Source of the DNA: an uncultured Pelagibacteraceae bacterium
GTDB taxonomy: Bacteria > Pseudomonadota > Alphaproteobacteria > Pelagibacterales > Pelagibacteraceae
DNA length: 64,000 nt
Assembly: GCA_902623305.1 (NCBI GenBank)
Contig: CACNTB010000003.1
Location: forward strand, 36,796-100,795
Reading direction: 5' to 3'
Positions 1 to 8,073 of the stretch are shown one piece after another (within the stretch, counting starts at the first letter, position 1; each line of letters starts with the position of its first letter). The position numbers and the translations under genes are program-made. The notes under the pieces are model-generated. The model worked only from the letters and a program-made list of their open reading frames with translations, made no database searches and was not told where the DNA came from.

Positions 1-15
1 ACCGTTACGCTTCAT
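1..15 (-). CDS. 5' end of a minus-strand CDS truncated by the window edge (MKRNG...), probably another prepilin
   Basis: Reverse complement of 1-15 is ATGAAGCGTAACGGT (MKRNG), directly abutting the TAG stop of the upstream pilin; resembles the leaders MNKKG^FTLIE and MKLQG^FTLIE nearby. Confidence 0.5.
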
Positions 16-552
16 CTATTCCTGAAAATATACAAATTCTTCAATTATATTACTACCTGAACAAGGTTCTTTCAAACAAGTCATAAAATTTAATCTCGCC
101 ATATTATTTACATTTCCAGTTGAACTTATATTTACTTGGCCAACTGTATACCCAAAACCAGATCTAACTCCTGGTGCAATTGTATTATATGGATTTTTAA
201 AACCTTTTAATACTCCCCAATCATAACCTCCAGATCTATATGCCTTTACATTTACAAGTGCCTCAGCAACTTTTTGAGCGCCTAAGCCATTAGGATGAAA
301 AACATTAACACCATATGTATTATTACAAATTACGTGACCTTCCATAATAGAGTTTTCTCCCATACTACATTTCATAAGTTCTGATTTTGTATATTTAATT
401 GATTGAACGTGATTAGTTTTTACACTGTTGACTTTAGCTGCACTCGTATACCCATTATAAGCAACAACACCTACTGCAGCAAGAATACCGATGATAGCTA
501 CTACTACTAGGAGTTCTATTAGGGTGAAGGCTTTAATTAAATGTTGTTTCAT
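16..552 (-). CDS. type IV pilin-like / pseudopilin protein (prepilin N-terminal methylation motif)
   Basis: MKQHLIKA^FTLIELLVVVAIIGILAAVGVVAYNGYT. The supplied ORF starts at 639, but the internal ATG at 552 gives a normal short prepilin leader. Confidence 0.88.
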   Translation of the reverse strand: MKQHLIKAFTLIELLVVVAIIGILAAVGVVAYNGYTSAAKVNSVKTNHVQSIKYTKSELMKCSMGENSIMEGHVICNNTYGVNVFHPNGLGAQKVAEALVNVKAYRSGGYDWGVLKGFKNPYNTIAPGVRSGFGYTVGQVNISSTGNVNNMARLNFMTCLKEPCSGSNIIEEFVYFQE

Positions 553-997
553 AATTAATACCTCTGCATCTAGTTCTGACATATGGTCCATACGTTGAGA
601 GCATTCCATCTTTATAAGGTATTCCATTCCAAGTAACAAACTCTACATTGCCGTGAAAATCTGGGTTGTATGGATCTTTAATAAAATTAGTTATATGTTT
701 TCCTATAACATTTGTCATCATACCTGGTGAAGTAGCATTAGCACAATTGTAATTAAATTTAGCCCCTGGAGTATTTTTCCAATACTGTGCTTGGAGTTCT
801 ATTGATGAATTAACCTGGCATAACATATATTTTTCATTAACCAACTTTCCATAAAGTTGAAAATTATTTTTACATACTGCTTCCTTTGCACTAGCTGTAT
901 ACCCATTATAAGCAACTACTCCTACTGCAGCTAGAATACCGATGATGGCTACTACGACTAGTAATTCTATTAGAGTAAATGCTTTAGATTCAATCAT
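533..997 (-). CDS. type IV pilin-like protein
   Basis: MIESKA^FTLIELLVVVAIIGILAAVGVVAYNGYTASAK; divergent C-terminal domain. Confidence 0.9.
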   Translation of the reverse strand: MIESKAFTLIELLVVVAIIGILAAVGVVAYNGYTASAKEAVCKNNFQLYGKLVNEKYMLCQVNSSIELQAQYWKNTPGAKFNYNCANATSPGMMTNVIGKHITNFIKDPYNPDFHGNVEFVTWNGIPYKDGMLSTYGPYVRTRCRGINYETTFN

Positions 998-1436
998 TTT
1001 TTATTTTCATTTTTTCACCAGTGCCATTCCAGTAGCCTTTCTTATATACTTCGGCATCTTTAGAATAGCTTATAAATTGTAAAGCTTCCTCTCCCCAAAT
1101 ATTATCAGTAATATTTATGTTTTTTCTTTGATCTATAATACCAATTGAAAAATGTTGCTCATTCATACTTGGTACTTTAATTCCTATTAAGGTACCACAG
1201 GTTGAACAAAAAAGATTTATCATTGATCGACCATGATCAGTTTGCTTATCCTCATATGAAGTTGGTTTATCGCCTAAATATTTAATATCATTTTCATTAA
1301 AAAGAACAAAAGATCTAAAAGCACTTCCACTAGTATTTTGGCACCAATTGCAATTACAATTTACTTTCCAAGTTGGTTCACCATCAATTTCAAAAGATAC
1401 TTTCTCACATTTACATCGACCACTATATTTTTTCAT
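990..1436 (-). CDS. GFA/CENP-V family (glutathione-dependent formaldehyde-activating-like) protein
   Basis: Zn-binding pattern GRCKCEKVSFEI...CNCNWCQNTSGSAFRSF...FCSTCGTLIG. Confidence 0.85.
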   Translation of the reverse strand: MKKYSGRCKCEKVSFEIDGEPTWKVNCNCNWCQNTSGSAFRSFVLFNENDIKYLGDKPTSYEDKQTDHGRSMINLFCSTCGTLIGIKVPSMNEQHFSIGIIDQRKNINITDNIWGEEALQFISYSKDAEVYKKGYWNGTGEKMKIKND

Positions 1437-1441
1437 TACAT

Positions 1442-2212
1442 TTAACTAGTTTCTCTTCTTATTTGCTCAATTTTAATCTTTTTTTGTAGACCTCTATTTT
1501 TGTCATAAAGCAGATTAAATCTAATTTTATTATTTGTTTTCACAGTTATTGATTTAGCGTTTCTAACTTCTAAATTATCTGCAACAGCACTTATTGGCCT
1601 TTTTGAAGGATTTAAATTTGTTATAACAATTTTTGTTTTATCATTAACAATTTTACCCTTCCATCTTCTGGGCCTAAAAGCACTTATTGGAGAAATAGAT
1701 AGTTTTTTTGAATGAAGACTTAAAATAGGGCCATGAACAGAAAGATTATAAGCAGTACTACCAGCTGGTGTTGATACTAACACCCCATCTGAAACTAATT
1801 TTTTAATTATTTGTTTTGAACCTTGATTAATAGATAATGAGGCAGCTTGCCTGCTTTGTCTAAGTACAGAAACTTCATTAATTGCAATATGTCTTTTTGT
1901 TTGATTATTTTTATTTTTAACAATCATTTCTAAAGGTGAAATTGAGATCATATTTGCTTTATTAAGATTTTTTATAATATCTTTTGATGAAAATTTATTC
2001 ATAAGAAAACCATAATTTCCAGAATTAATCCCATAAAAATTTTTGTTAGAATTTTTATTTTTTTTGAGTGTTTGAAGCATAAATCCATCACCACCAATAA
2101 TAATAATAAGATTTTCTTTTTTGAACTGATTTGACTTAATTTTTTTTAATAATAAATTTTTAATTTTCGAAGATTTCTTATTTTTATCTGAGATTATTTG
2201 TAGTTTATTCAT
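1442..2212 (-). CDS. nadK: NAD kinase
   Basis: IIIGGDGFMLQTL, INSGNYGFLMN, DGVLVSTPAGSTAYNLSVHGPIL motifs. Confidence 0.93.
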   Translation of the reverse strand: MNKLQIISDKNKKSSKIKNLLLKKIKSNQFKKENLIIIIGGDGFMLQTLKKNKNSNKNFYGINSGNYGFLMNKFSSKDIIKNLNKANMISISPLEMIVKNKNNQTKRHIAINEVSVLRQSRQAASLSINQGSKQIIKKLVSDGVLVSTPAGSTAYNLSVHGPILSLHSKKLSISPISAFRPRRWKGKIVNDKTKIVITNLNPSKRPISAVADNLEVRNAKSITVKTNNKIRFNLLYDKNRGLQKKIKIEQIRRETS

Positions 2213-2216
2213 TTAA

Positions 2217-2302
2217 TGGTGCCCTCGGCCAGACTCGAACTGGCACTCCGCAAGCGGCAAGGATTTTAAGTCCTTTGTGTCTACCAATTTCACCACGAGG
2301 GC
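2217..2302 (-). tRNA. tRNA-Leu (anticodon UAA), CCA encoded
   Basis: Minus strand GCCCTCGTGGTGAAATTGGTAGACACAAAGGACTTAAAATCCTT...GTTCGAGTCTGGCCGAGGGCACCA; paired acceptor stem, long variable arm, TTCGAGTC T-loop. Confidence 0.95.
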
Positions 2303-2431
2303 ATTAATGAATATCATGAGTGTTTATGCCAATATTTATAATTGAACAAGAGGAATAAGTAAATTTTTTTTATTTTATCTTCCTATCGTCTAGTCTACGT
2401 CTAGTTGTCCTATAAAATCCTACATCTAAAA

Positions 2432-2452
2432 AGTTCTATTAGGGTGAAAGCT
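2432..2452 (-). pseudogene. decayed remnant of a prepilin 5' end (AFTLIEL)
   Basis: agttctattagggtgaaagct differs by one base from the intact pilin segment agttctattagggtgaaggct at ~511-531; translates RAFTLIELF then reaches a stop. Confidence 0.75.
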
Positions 2453-2459
2453 CTGTTCT

Positions 2460-2966
2460 TTAACAATAGCCTCCGTACTCAGATATATCTATCTGATCAG
2501 TAAGTTTATCTTTATTATCATTATAGACAGTTTCTATATGAATTATTGGTTTTGAGTTCGTGCATCTACTATAAAATTCAACAGACCCTTTTATCCCTCT
2601 TGGGCCAAAGTTTATTGCGGGATATGTTGGATCATTAAAAGGATGATCTTTTATAACACATCTTAAATGATAAACCATATTATTCATAACTGTGCTTACA
2701 GATGCAGGAAAAGTTTTAATATTTTGCGATCTACCACAGTTAAAATCTTTTGTTGAGAGTCTATTATTAAAATAACCGCCATTTATATTTGCTTGCAAAA
2801 ATGTTGTGTGCAAAAATTTTACTGCAGTTTTGTGATTAGCTTTAGCAGCATTAATTTTAGCACTACTCGTATACCCATTATAAGCAACTACCCCTACAGC
2901 AGCCAAGATTCCTATGATTGCTACTACGACTAAGAGTTCTATTAGAGTGAAGGCTTTTTGTTTCAT
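2460..2966 (-). CDS. type IV pilin-like protein
   Basis: MKQKA^FTLIELLVVVAIIGILAAVGVVAYNGYTSSAK. Confidence 0.9.
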   Translation of the reverse strand: MKQKAFTLIELLVVVAIIGILAAVGVVAYNGYTSSAKINAAKANHKTAVKFLHTTFLQANINGGYFNNRLSTKDFNCGRSQNIKTFPASVSTVMNNMVYHLRCVIKDHPFNDPTYPAINFGPRGIKGSVEFYSRCTNSKPIIHIETVYNDNKDKLTDQIDISEYGGYC

Positions 2967-3505
2967 TGATTTGGTGTGATTATTTCAGAATCTTGCATTT
3001 TTTTTCCATCCAGCCACCACATTACTTTAAATTTTCCATTAGTATCTGCATTACTTGAACAGTAAGGAGACCTCGGACAAATAACAATTGAAACTAATCC
3101 ATCTACCTCACCATCACCAGATCCAACACCTGCATGAGCATCTCCAACAACTTTGGTAGGGCAATGATTGCTTGCTGTCCAATTAGTTGCTGCTCCAGAT
3201 AATTTATAAGGATTTCTCAAATTATATCTCCATGATAAAAAAACAGCTGCACATTCTTGAAATTTAACTCCATTAGTATGCACAGGACAAGGTAATCCAA
3301 ACGCAGTTGCAGAACTATCCATTTCACACTTTGCAATTTCTTGTCTCATAACTTTAACAGTTGTTTTAAAATTATTTTTTACTACAGCTTTTTTTGCACT
3401 ATTCGTATACCCATTATAAGCAACCACACCTACAGCAGCGAGAATACCTATGATAGCTACCACGACTAGGAGTTCTATTAATGTGAAGGCTTTATGGTTA
3501 GCCAT
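2963..3505 (-). CDS. type IV pilin-like protein
   Basis: MANHKA^FTLIELLVVVAIIGILAAVGVVAYNGYTNSAK; 4-bp overlap with the next pilin. Confidence 0.9.
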   Translation of the reverse strand: MANHKAFTLIELLVVVAIIGILAAVGVVAYNGYTNSAKKAVVKNNFKTTVKVMRQEIAKCEMDSSATAFGLPCPVHTNGVKFQECAAVFLSWRYNLRNPYKLSGAATNWTASNHCPTKVVGDAHAGVGSGDGEVDGLVSIVICPRSPYCSSNADTNGKFKVMWWLDGKKMQDSEIITPNQ

Positions 3506-3576
3506 ATAAATTTAAAGTTTTCACAAGCTCAGGGTTTTCAAACTAGTTTTCAATCCATTTTTTAATTAGCTGAGTT

Positions 3577-3864
3577 TTAATTCCCCTCAACTAAAACTAG
3601 ATGAGCTTTGGCCGCTAATTCTCTAACCGCTTTAGCCGCTTGATATTTTTCTGACTCATAGAATTTACGAGCAGCATCAATGCTTTCAAATTCAATTAAT
3701 ACAACAGTTCCTAAATTTTCACCTTCTCTTACGTCAGGACTAGGTTCACGAACAAGAACTTTGCCGCCGTGCTCTCCAATAGTTGGTCCAGACATTTGTT
3801 TAAACTTTTCCATACCTTCTTTATCGTGTTCTTTAAGATGTGCTATCAAATATCCTTTGCTCAT
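3577..3864 (-). CDS. DUF1330 domain protein
   Basis: GYLIAHLKEHDKEGMEKFKQMSGPTIGEHGGKVLVRE...VVLIEFESIDAARKFYESEKYQAAKAVRE. Confidence 0.88.
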   Translation of the reverse strand: MSKGYLIAHLKEHDKEGMEKFKQMSGPTIGEHGGKVLVREPSPDVREGENLGTVVLIEFESIDAARKFYESEKYQAAKAVRELAAKAHLVLVEGN

Positions 3865-3932
3865 GTTTTTCTCCTTTATGTTTTAATGTAACAAATCCTG
3901 AACCATGAGTCTAAATTTTTCTGTATTTGAAA

Positions 3933-6638
3933 TTAATTATTTTTTATGTTTCTAATTAATAACTCTTTTTCAGTTCTAAGTCTTTGATTGTCCTTAATTA
4001 ATTGAATAATTAATTCTTTCATTACTTGGTTTTCTTTATTTAGCTTGTTTGCAACTAATGCAAGTCTTTCTTTTTCTCTAATAATTTGTAACTGATCAAA
4101 TAATTTCTCAAGTTCAGGGTCTAATTTTTCATCTTCTTCTCTTTCTTTTGCTCTTTTTTTAGCAATTCTTTGAAGTTTTTTACTGATTGATAAATTTATA
4201 TTATTATTAATTAGGTTGTCCTGATCACTATGTTCAAGATTTAAACTTACACTAATATCTTCTGAATTTTTAGTTAAAGAAAACCCAATTTTTTTTGCAA
4301 CAGCTCCATTCATGGTATGGTCTTGGGATATATCTTCTTTAAATCCTGCACCGTTAATATCATCCATTTTAACTTTACCGCTTATAGTTTTGTTGAAAGC
4401 TAAACCAAAATAAGGTTTTAAAATAAAACCATTTTCATTATTTATTGAATAATCAACCTCAAAACCAGCTCCTAGAACTTGATCGATTGCATCATCAACT
4501 GATAAATCTCCATGAGTAAAGTTTGATAAATATTTTGGTATTCTATGAGCGCCATACTCTCCAATTATTGTTAAAGACAAATCATTATTGTCTTGAATTT
4601 TTTTATTTAATTTATAATTAGAATTTAATGCAATAAACTGACCTAGGAAGTTATTTCTTATTATTTGCCCAGACTCGGTTTCAATATCAGTAATTTTATT
4701 ACTAGAAATACCAAATAATGCCTTAATTGAAAGATTATTTGAATTTGTTTTCATATCATAACCAAAGGCTAAGTTTTCACTTTTACTTTTTTCCTTACTG
4801 TTGAAATTAGCATTTTGTTCAAAATAAGTTAAAAAAGCCCTTGTTTTTTCTTCATCAAAATCATTTTTTAAAAAATAGCCTGAAGCACCCTTGATGGAAT
4901 TTTCATAAATATTATTTCTTTTAGCTTGGGTATAAAATGTTGATCTTTCTTTTACGTCATTCAATGACTTAAAAATATTATTCAAAGTATTACTAAAAAT
5001 TTCTGTTCTATATCTTTTATTATTACTAACAACATCTAATTCTTCTCCATAAATCCTTAGATAACCATTAGTTTCTGAATTATCTGAGTCTAAATTTTTA
5101 TTAGCATCTAATATTTGATATGTATCATTTCCACATAAATTATTCGTTATTGAAATATTTGTTTTTCCATGTAACTCAATATCTTGGTCTTTTGAAATAC
5201 TACAATCTAATGTCATTGTAGTAGTTGTACTATTTAATTCAATTTCACCAACATAAGTACCCTCACTTTTAGTAACTATTTCTAATCCTGTGTTATTCGA
5301 ATTTGCCATGACAATGGAATTGTCACCTCCCGTAATAGTTCCCGAATTATTAATTGTTAAGCCATTAAAATTTTTATTGTCGTGATAATCTCCAACTTTA
5401 ATACCATCTGCATCACCATTGGATGCACTAATAGTTCCAAAATTATTTAGAACTACATTTTCACCAGCCTCTGCAGATGTAGAACTATTTCCAAATCCTA
5501 TACCAAAGTGATTCTGATTATGTTCACCTGTTACTGTAATGTTGCCATGGTTATTTATAGTAAGGTTCTTTGTTCTCCCGGCTCCTATACCACCTGTTGT
5601 TGATGTTATTGTTCCTGTATTATTGATAGTTGTTCCACCTGTATTTCTAGCTACTTGTATTGCTGCTCCAAATGCAGATTCTATAGTTCCACTATTAGTA
5701 ATTGTATGAGAGGCATCACTATCCCCCTGTCTATCAATAAGAACTGTACCGGTGTTAGTACCTGTATTTGTCGAGCTTATCGTTCCTGAATTTGTAAAAG
5801 TAACACCAGAGCACTCTCTACAATAAATACTATTTCTATCTGAAGTTATTGTTCCACGATTATCTATTGTAAGATTTGATCCAAATTCTGTGTCTATACC
5901 ATACCTGTTTGCACTTTCAATTGTTGCTCCTTGATAATTTATAATTTCACTATCAGTGAGAAATTTTCCTATGATTGGATCTGTACCTGAGGTGGTTTCG
6001 ATTATTCCACCATCATAGTTATAAATTTTAACTCCTCTACTTTTTTTACCTTCCCCTCCGCTACCTAACCAGATTGTATTATTTAGTGAACTGATTGTTC
6101 CATAATTATTTAATATAAGTCCAACTGCTGTTGATCCTGATACTGATAATGTAGATTGACAATTGCTATTGTCTCCAGGCTGATTACACCAACCAATATT
6201 TCTTCCCTCAATTGCGTTAGCTCCCTCAGCACTTATTGTGGCTCCAGAATTATTTGTGATTGTAACATTTTCTGCATAATCCAAATATATAGCTTCATTG
6301 TTATCTGAGTTGATGGTTCCACTATTAGTTATCGTAGTGTCAAGTGAAGACTCAGCATATATTGTTTTTTGCTTATTAGAATTATTGGCTGTTTCAATTG
6401 TTCCGTTATTTGTTATCTCTACTCCTTTTTCATCTTCAAGATCTACACTCTTATGATCATTAACTGATATTGATCCCGAAGATGTTACTGTAAGACTATC
6501 ATTATCTTGGCATGTTTGCTGAATTGTTAATGCTATTGATACCGTATCATCGCAATTTAAAGAAATAAAACCGTATGAGGGATTTATAAATAGAACTAAA
6601 AATTTAAATAAGAAATAAAATATAAATAATTTTTTCAT
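3933..6638 (-). CDS. autotransporter-like surface protein (signal peptide, NxGTI beta-helix repeats, beta-barrel-like region, C-terminal coiled coil)
   Basis: N-terminal hydrophobic signal; about ten repeats such as ITNNGTIE, ITNSGTINS, LNNYGTISS, INNTGTITS; alternating-strand region ~600-815; charged heptad-like tail. Confidence 0.75.
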   Translation of the reverse strand: MKKLFIFYFLFKFLVLFINPSYGFISLNCDDTVSIALTIQQTCQDNDSLTVTSSGSISVNDHKSVDLEDEKGVEITNNGTIETANNSNKQKTIYAESSLDTTITNSGTINSDNNEAIYLDYAENVTITNNSGATISAEGANAIEGRNIGWCNQPGDNSNCQSTLSVSGSTAVGLILNNYGTISSLNNTIWLGSGGEGKKSRGVKIYNYDGGIIETTSGTDPIIGKFLTDSEIINYQGATIESANRYGIDTEFGSNLTIDNRGTITSDRNSIYCRECSGVTFTNSGTISSTNTGTNTGTVLIDRQGDSDASHTITNSGTIESAFGAAIQVARNTGGTTINNTGTITSTTGGIGAGRTKNLTINNHGNITVTGEHNQNHFGIGFGNSSTSAEAGENVVLNNFGTISASNGDADGIKVGDYHDNKNFNGLTINNSGTITGGDNSIVMANSNNTGLEIVTKSEGTYVGEIELNSTTTTMTLDCSISKDQDIELHGKTNISITNNLCGNDTYQILDANKNLDSDNSETNGYLRIYGEELDVVSNNKRYRTEIFSNTLNNIFKSLNDVKERSTFYTQAKRNNIYENSIKGASGYFLKNDFDEEKTRAFLTYFEQNANFNSKEKSKSENLAFGYDMKTNSNNLSIKALFGISSNKITDIETESGQIIRNNFLGQFIALNSNYKLNKKIQDNNDLSLTIIGEYGAHRIPKYLSNFTHGDLSVDDAIDQVLGAGFEVDYSINNENGFILKPYFGLAFNKTISGKVKMDDINGAGFKEDISQDHTMNGAVAKKIGFSLTKNSEDISVSLNLEHSDQDNLINNNINLSISKKLQRIAKKRAKEREEDEKLDPELEKLFDQLQIIREKERLALVANKLNKENQVMKELIIQLIKDNQRLRTEKELLIRNIKNN

Positions 6639-7120
6639 TAGTCTAAAATTATATCAGTACTACAAAGATGATTATCTCCTTCACATCTCTTTCCAGAACA
6701 TGGAGTTTTAACACAAGTCATTACTTTAATTTTTAATCCGGGTGATAACATTCTATTATATCCAACGTGTTCATCGATAACTATTCCTCCACCATGGGTT
6801 ACAGCTTGTTCTGATGGAAAATATGGATTTTTAAATCCTGATAAAGATCTTTCTACAGCTTTCGCCACAAAATCTTTCCAATCATTTAAACCTTGTTTTG
6901 AACAATCTAATTCATTATTCATTGCTGTTGATGCACCTGTTGAACATTTCATAACTTCAGTTGTTATATATTTAACTACATTTTTATGGTTCGCTGTTGC
7001 TGCCGATTTTTTTGCACTTGAAGTATAACCGTTATATGCAACAACACCTACAGCAGCAAGAATACCAATGATTGCTACAACGACAAGAAGTTCTATTAGG
7101 GTAAAACCTTTTTTATTCAT
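6638..7120 (-). CDS. type IV pilin-like protein
   Basis: MNKKG^FTLIELLVVVAIIGILAAVGVVAYNGYTSSAKK. Confidence 0.9.
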   Translation of the reverse strand: MNKKGFTLIELLVVVAIIGILAAVGVVAYNGYTSSAKKSAATANHKNVVKYITTEVMKCSTGASTAMNNELDCSKQGLNDWKDFVAKAVERSLSGFKNPYFPSEQAVTHGGGIVIDEHVGYNRMLSPGLKIKVMTCVKTPCSGKRCEGDNHLCSTDIILD

Positions 7121-7643
7121 AAGATACTGTTGTCTCCATATATTGTGTTGATCCTGAACTATTTCCTAAATTTGAACATATCTTAATTCTGTATGCATCT
7201 AATTTAAATACTGATAAATATCCTCCTTGTTGAGAATGAGAAGGACAAGCAGTCATAAAACCAGGTGGTGAACAGTTTGTAACATTTAATTTACACCATG
7301 AACCATAGGGTGGACTTGATCCATAAAATGGACTTTCCCAATTCATTCCATAAATAGTTTGATTCATGTAATTTATGAAATTATCTATAGTCACTGGACA
7401 ACTAATATTTTTTTTTGTCCCATTGATATCTAAGTATTCTATAGTTTCACCCATATTACATTGTATCGCTTTTGCGCCTATCATTTTTGTGATCGAGGCG
7501 TGATTAGCTTTGGTGGCAGCAACCCTAGCACTATTAGTATACCCATTATAAGCAATTACTCCAACAGCAGCTAGGATACCGATGATTGCTACTACGACTA
7601 ATAGTTCTATTAGGGTGAAGCCTTGAAGTTTCATATTAGGCAT
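7113..7643 (-). CDS. type IV pilin-like protein
   Basis: MPNMKLQG^FTLIELLVVVAIIGILAAVGVIAYNGYTNSAR. Confidence 0.9.
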   Translation of the reverse strand: MPNMKLQGFTLIELLVVVAIIGILAAVGVIAYNGYTNSARVAATKANHASITKMIGAKAIQCNMGETIEYLDINGTKKNISCPVTIDNFINYMNQTIYGMNWESPFYGSSPPYGSWCKLNVTNCSPPGFMTACPSHSQQGGYLSVFKLDAYRIKICSNLGNSSGSTQYMETTVSYE

Positions 7644-7665
7644 TTTTATAAGATTTTCTTTACTT

Positions 7666-8073
7666 TCATTTGTTAGACAATAATCCTTCCTTTAAATACC
7701 TTTGGTCTAAATTACAATCTTTGTAACCCCTCTTAACTACGTTTAGATATCTTTCAGTAGGAAATTTGAATGGCGTTTTTTTTACCATTGTATAAGTCAT
7801 CACTTTTTTTCCATAATAATAAAAGTAGTATTTTTTATAAAGAATTGGAAAATCTTCATATACATCTAATTTTTTTTCATCGCTTTTAGAAATTTCAAAT
7901 AATGCACCTGGAACAATAGAATTTTTTTTAGGCTCTATGTCTGCGGCTCTATACTTGCTTCTGAAAGTTAACCTGAAATCTTTTAAATTTATTTTTTTTA
8001 AGAAAATACTATTTTTACATCTTCGTTTCATTTGAAAATGATGAAGATTACTACCATAAGCAAAATACAACAT
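7666..8073 (-). CDS. gamma-glutamylcyclotransferase (AIG2-like) family protein
   Basis: MLYFAYGSNL N-terminus, VPGALFEI, DVYEDFPILY. Confidence 0.85.
   Translation of the reverse strand: MLYFAYGSNLHHFQMKRRCKNSIFLKKINLKDFRLTFRSKYRAADIEPKKNSIVPGALFEISKSDEKKLDVYEDFPILYKKYYFYYYGKKVMTYTMVKKTPFKFPTERYLNVVKRGYKDCNLDQRYLKEGLLSNK

Noticed and set aside
553-639. N-terminal extension of the first pilin ORF (MLLGMEYLIKMECSQRMDHMSELDAEVLI)
   Set aside because: It overlaps the 3' end of the upstream pilin gene in another frame; the internal ATG at 552 gives a normal prepilin leader.
3680-3886. Plus-strand ORF of 68 aa opposite the DUF1330 gene
   Set aside because: Shadow ORF; the minus-strand protein has clear family motifs and the plus-strand translation is low-information.
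16-7643. Diversity-generating retroelement acting on the pilin C-termini
   Set aside because: No reverse transcriptase, template repeat or A-biased variable repeat found; the divergence involves indels and whole-domain differences.
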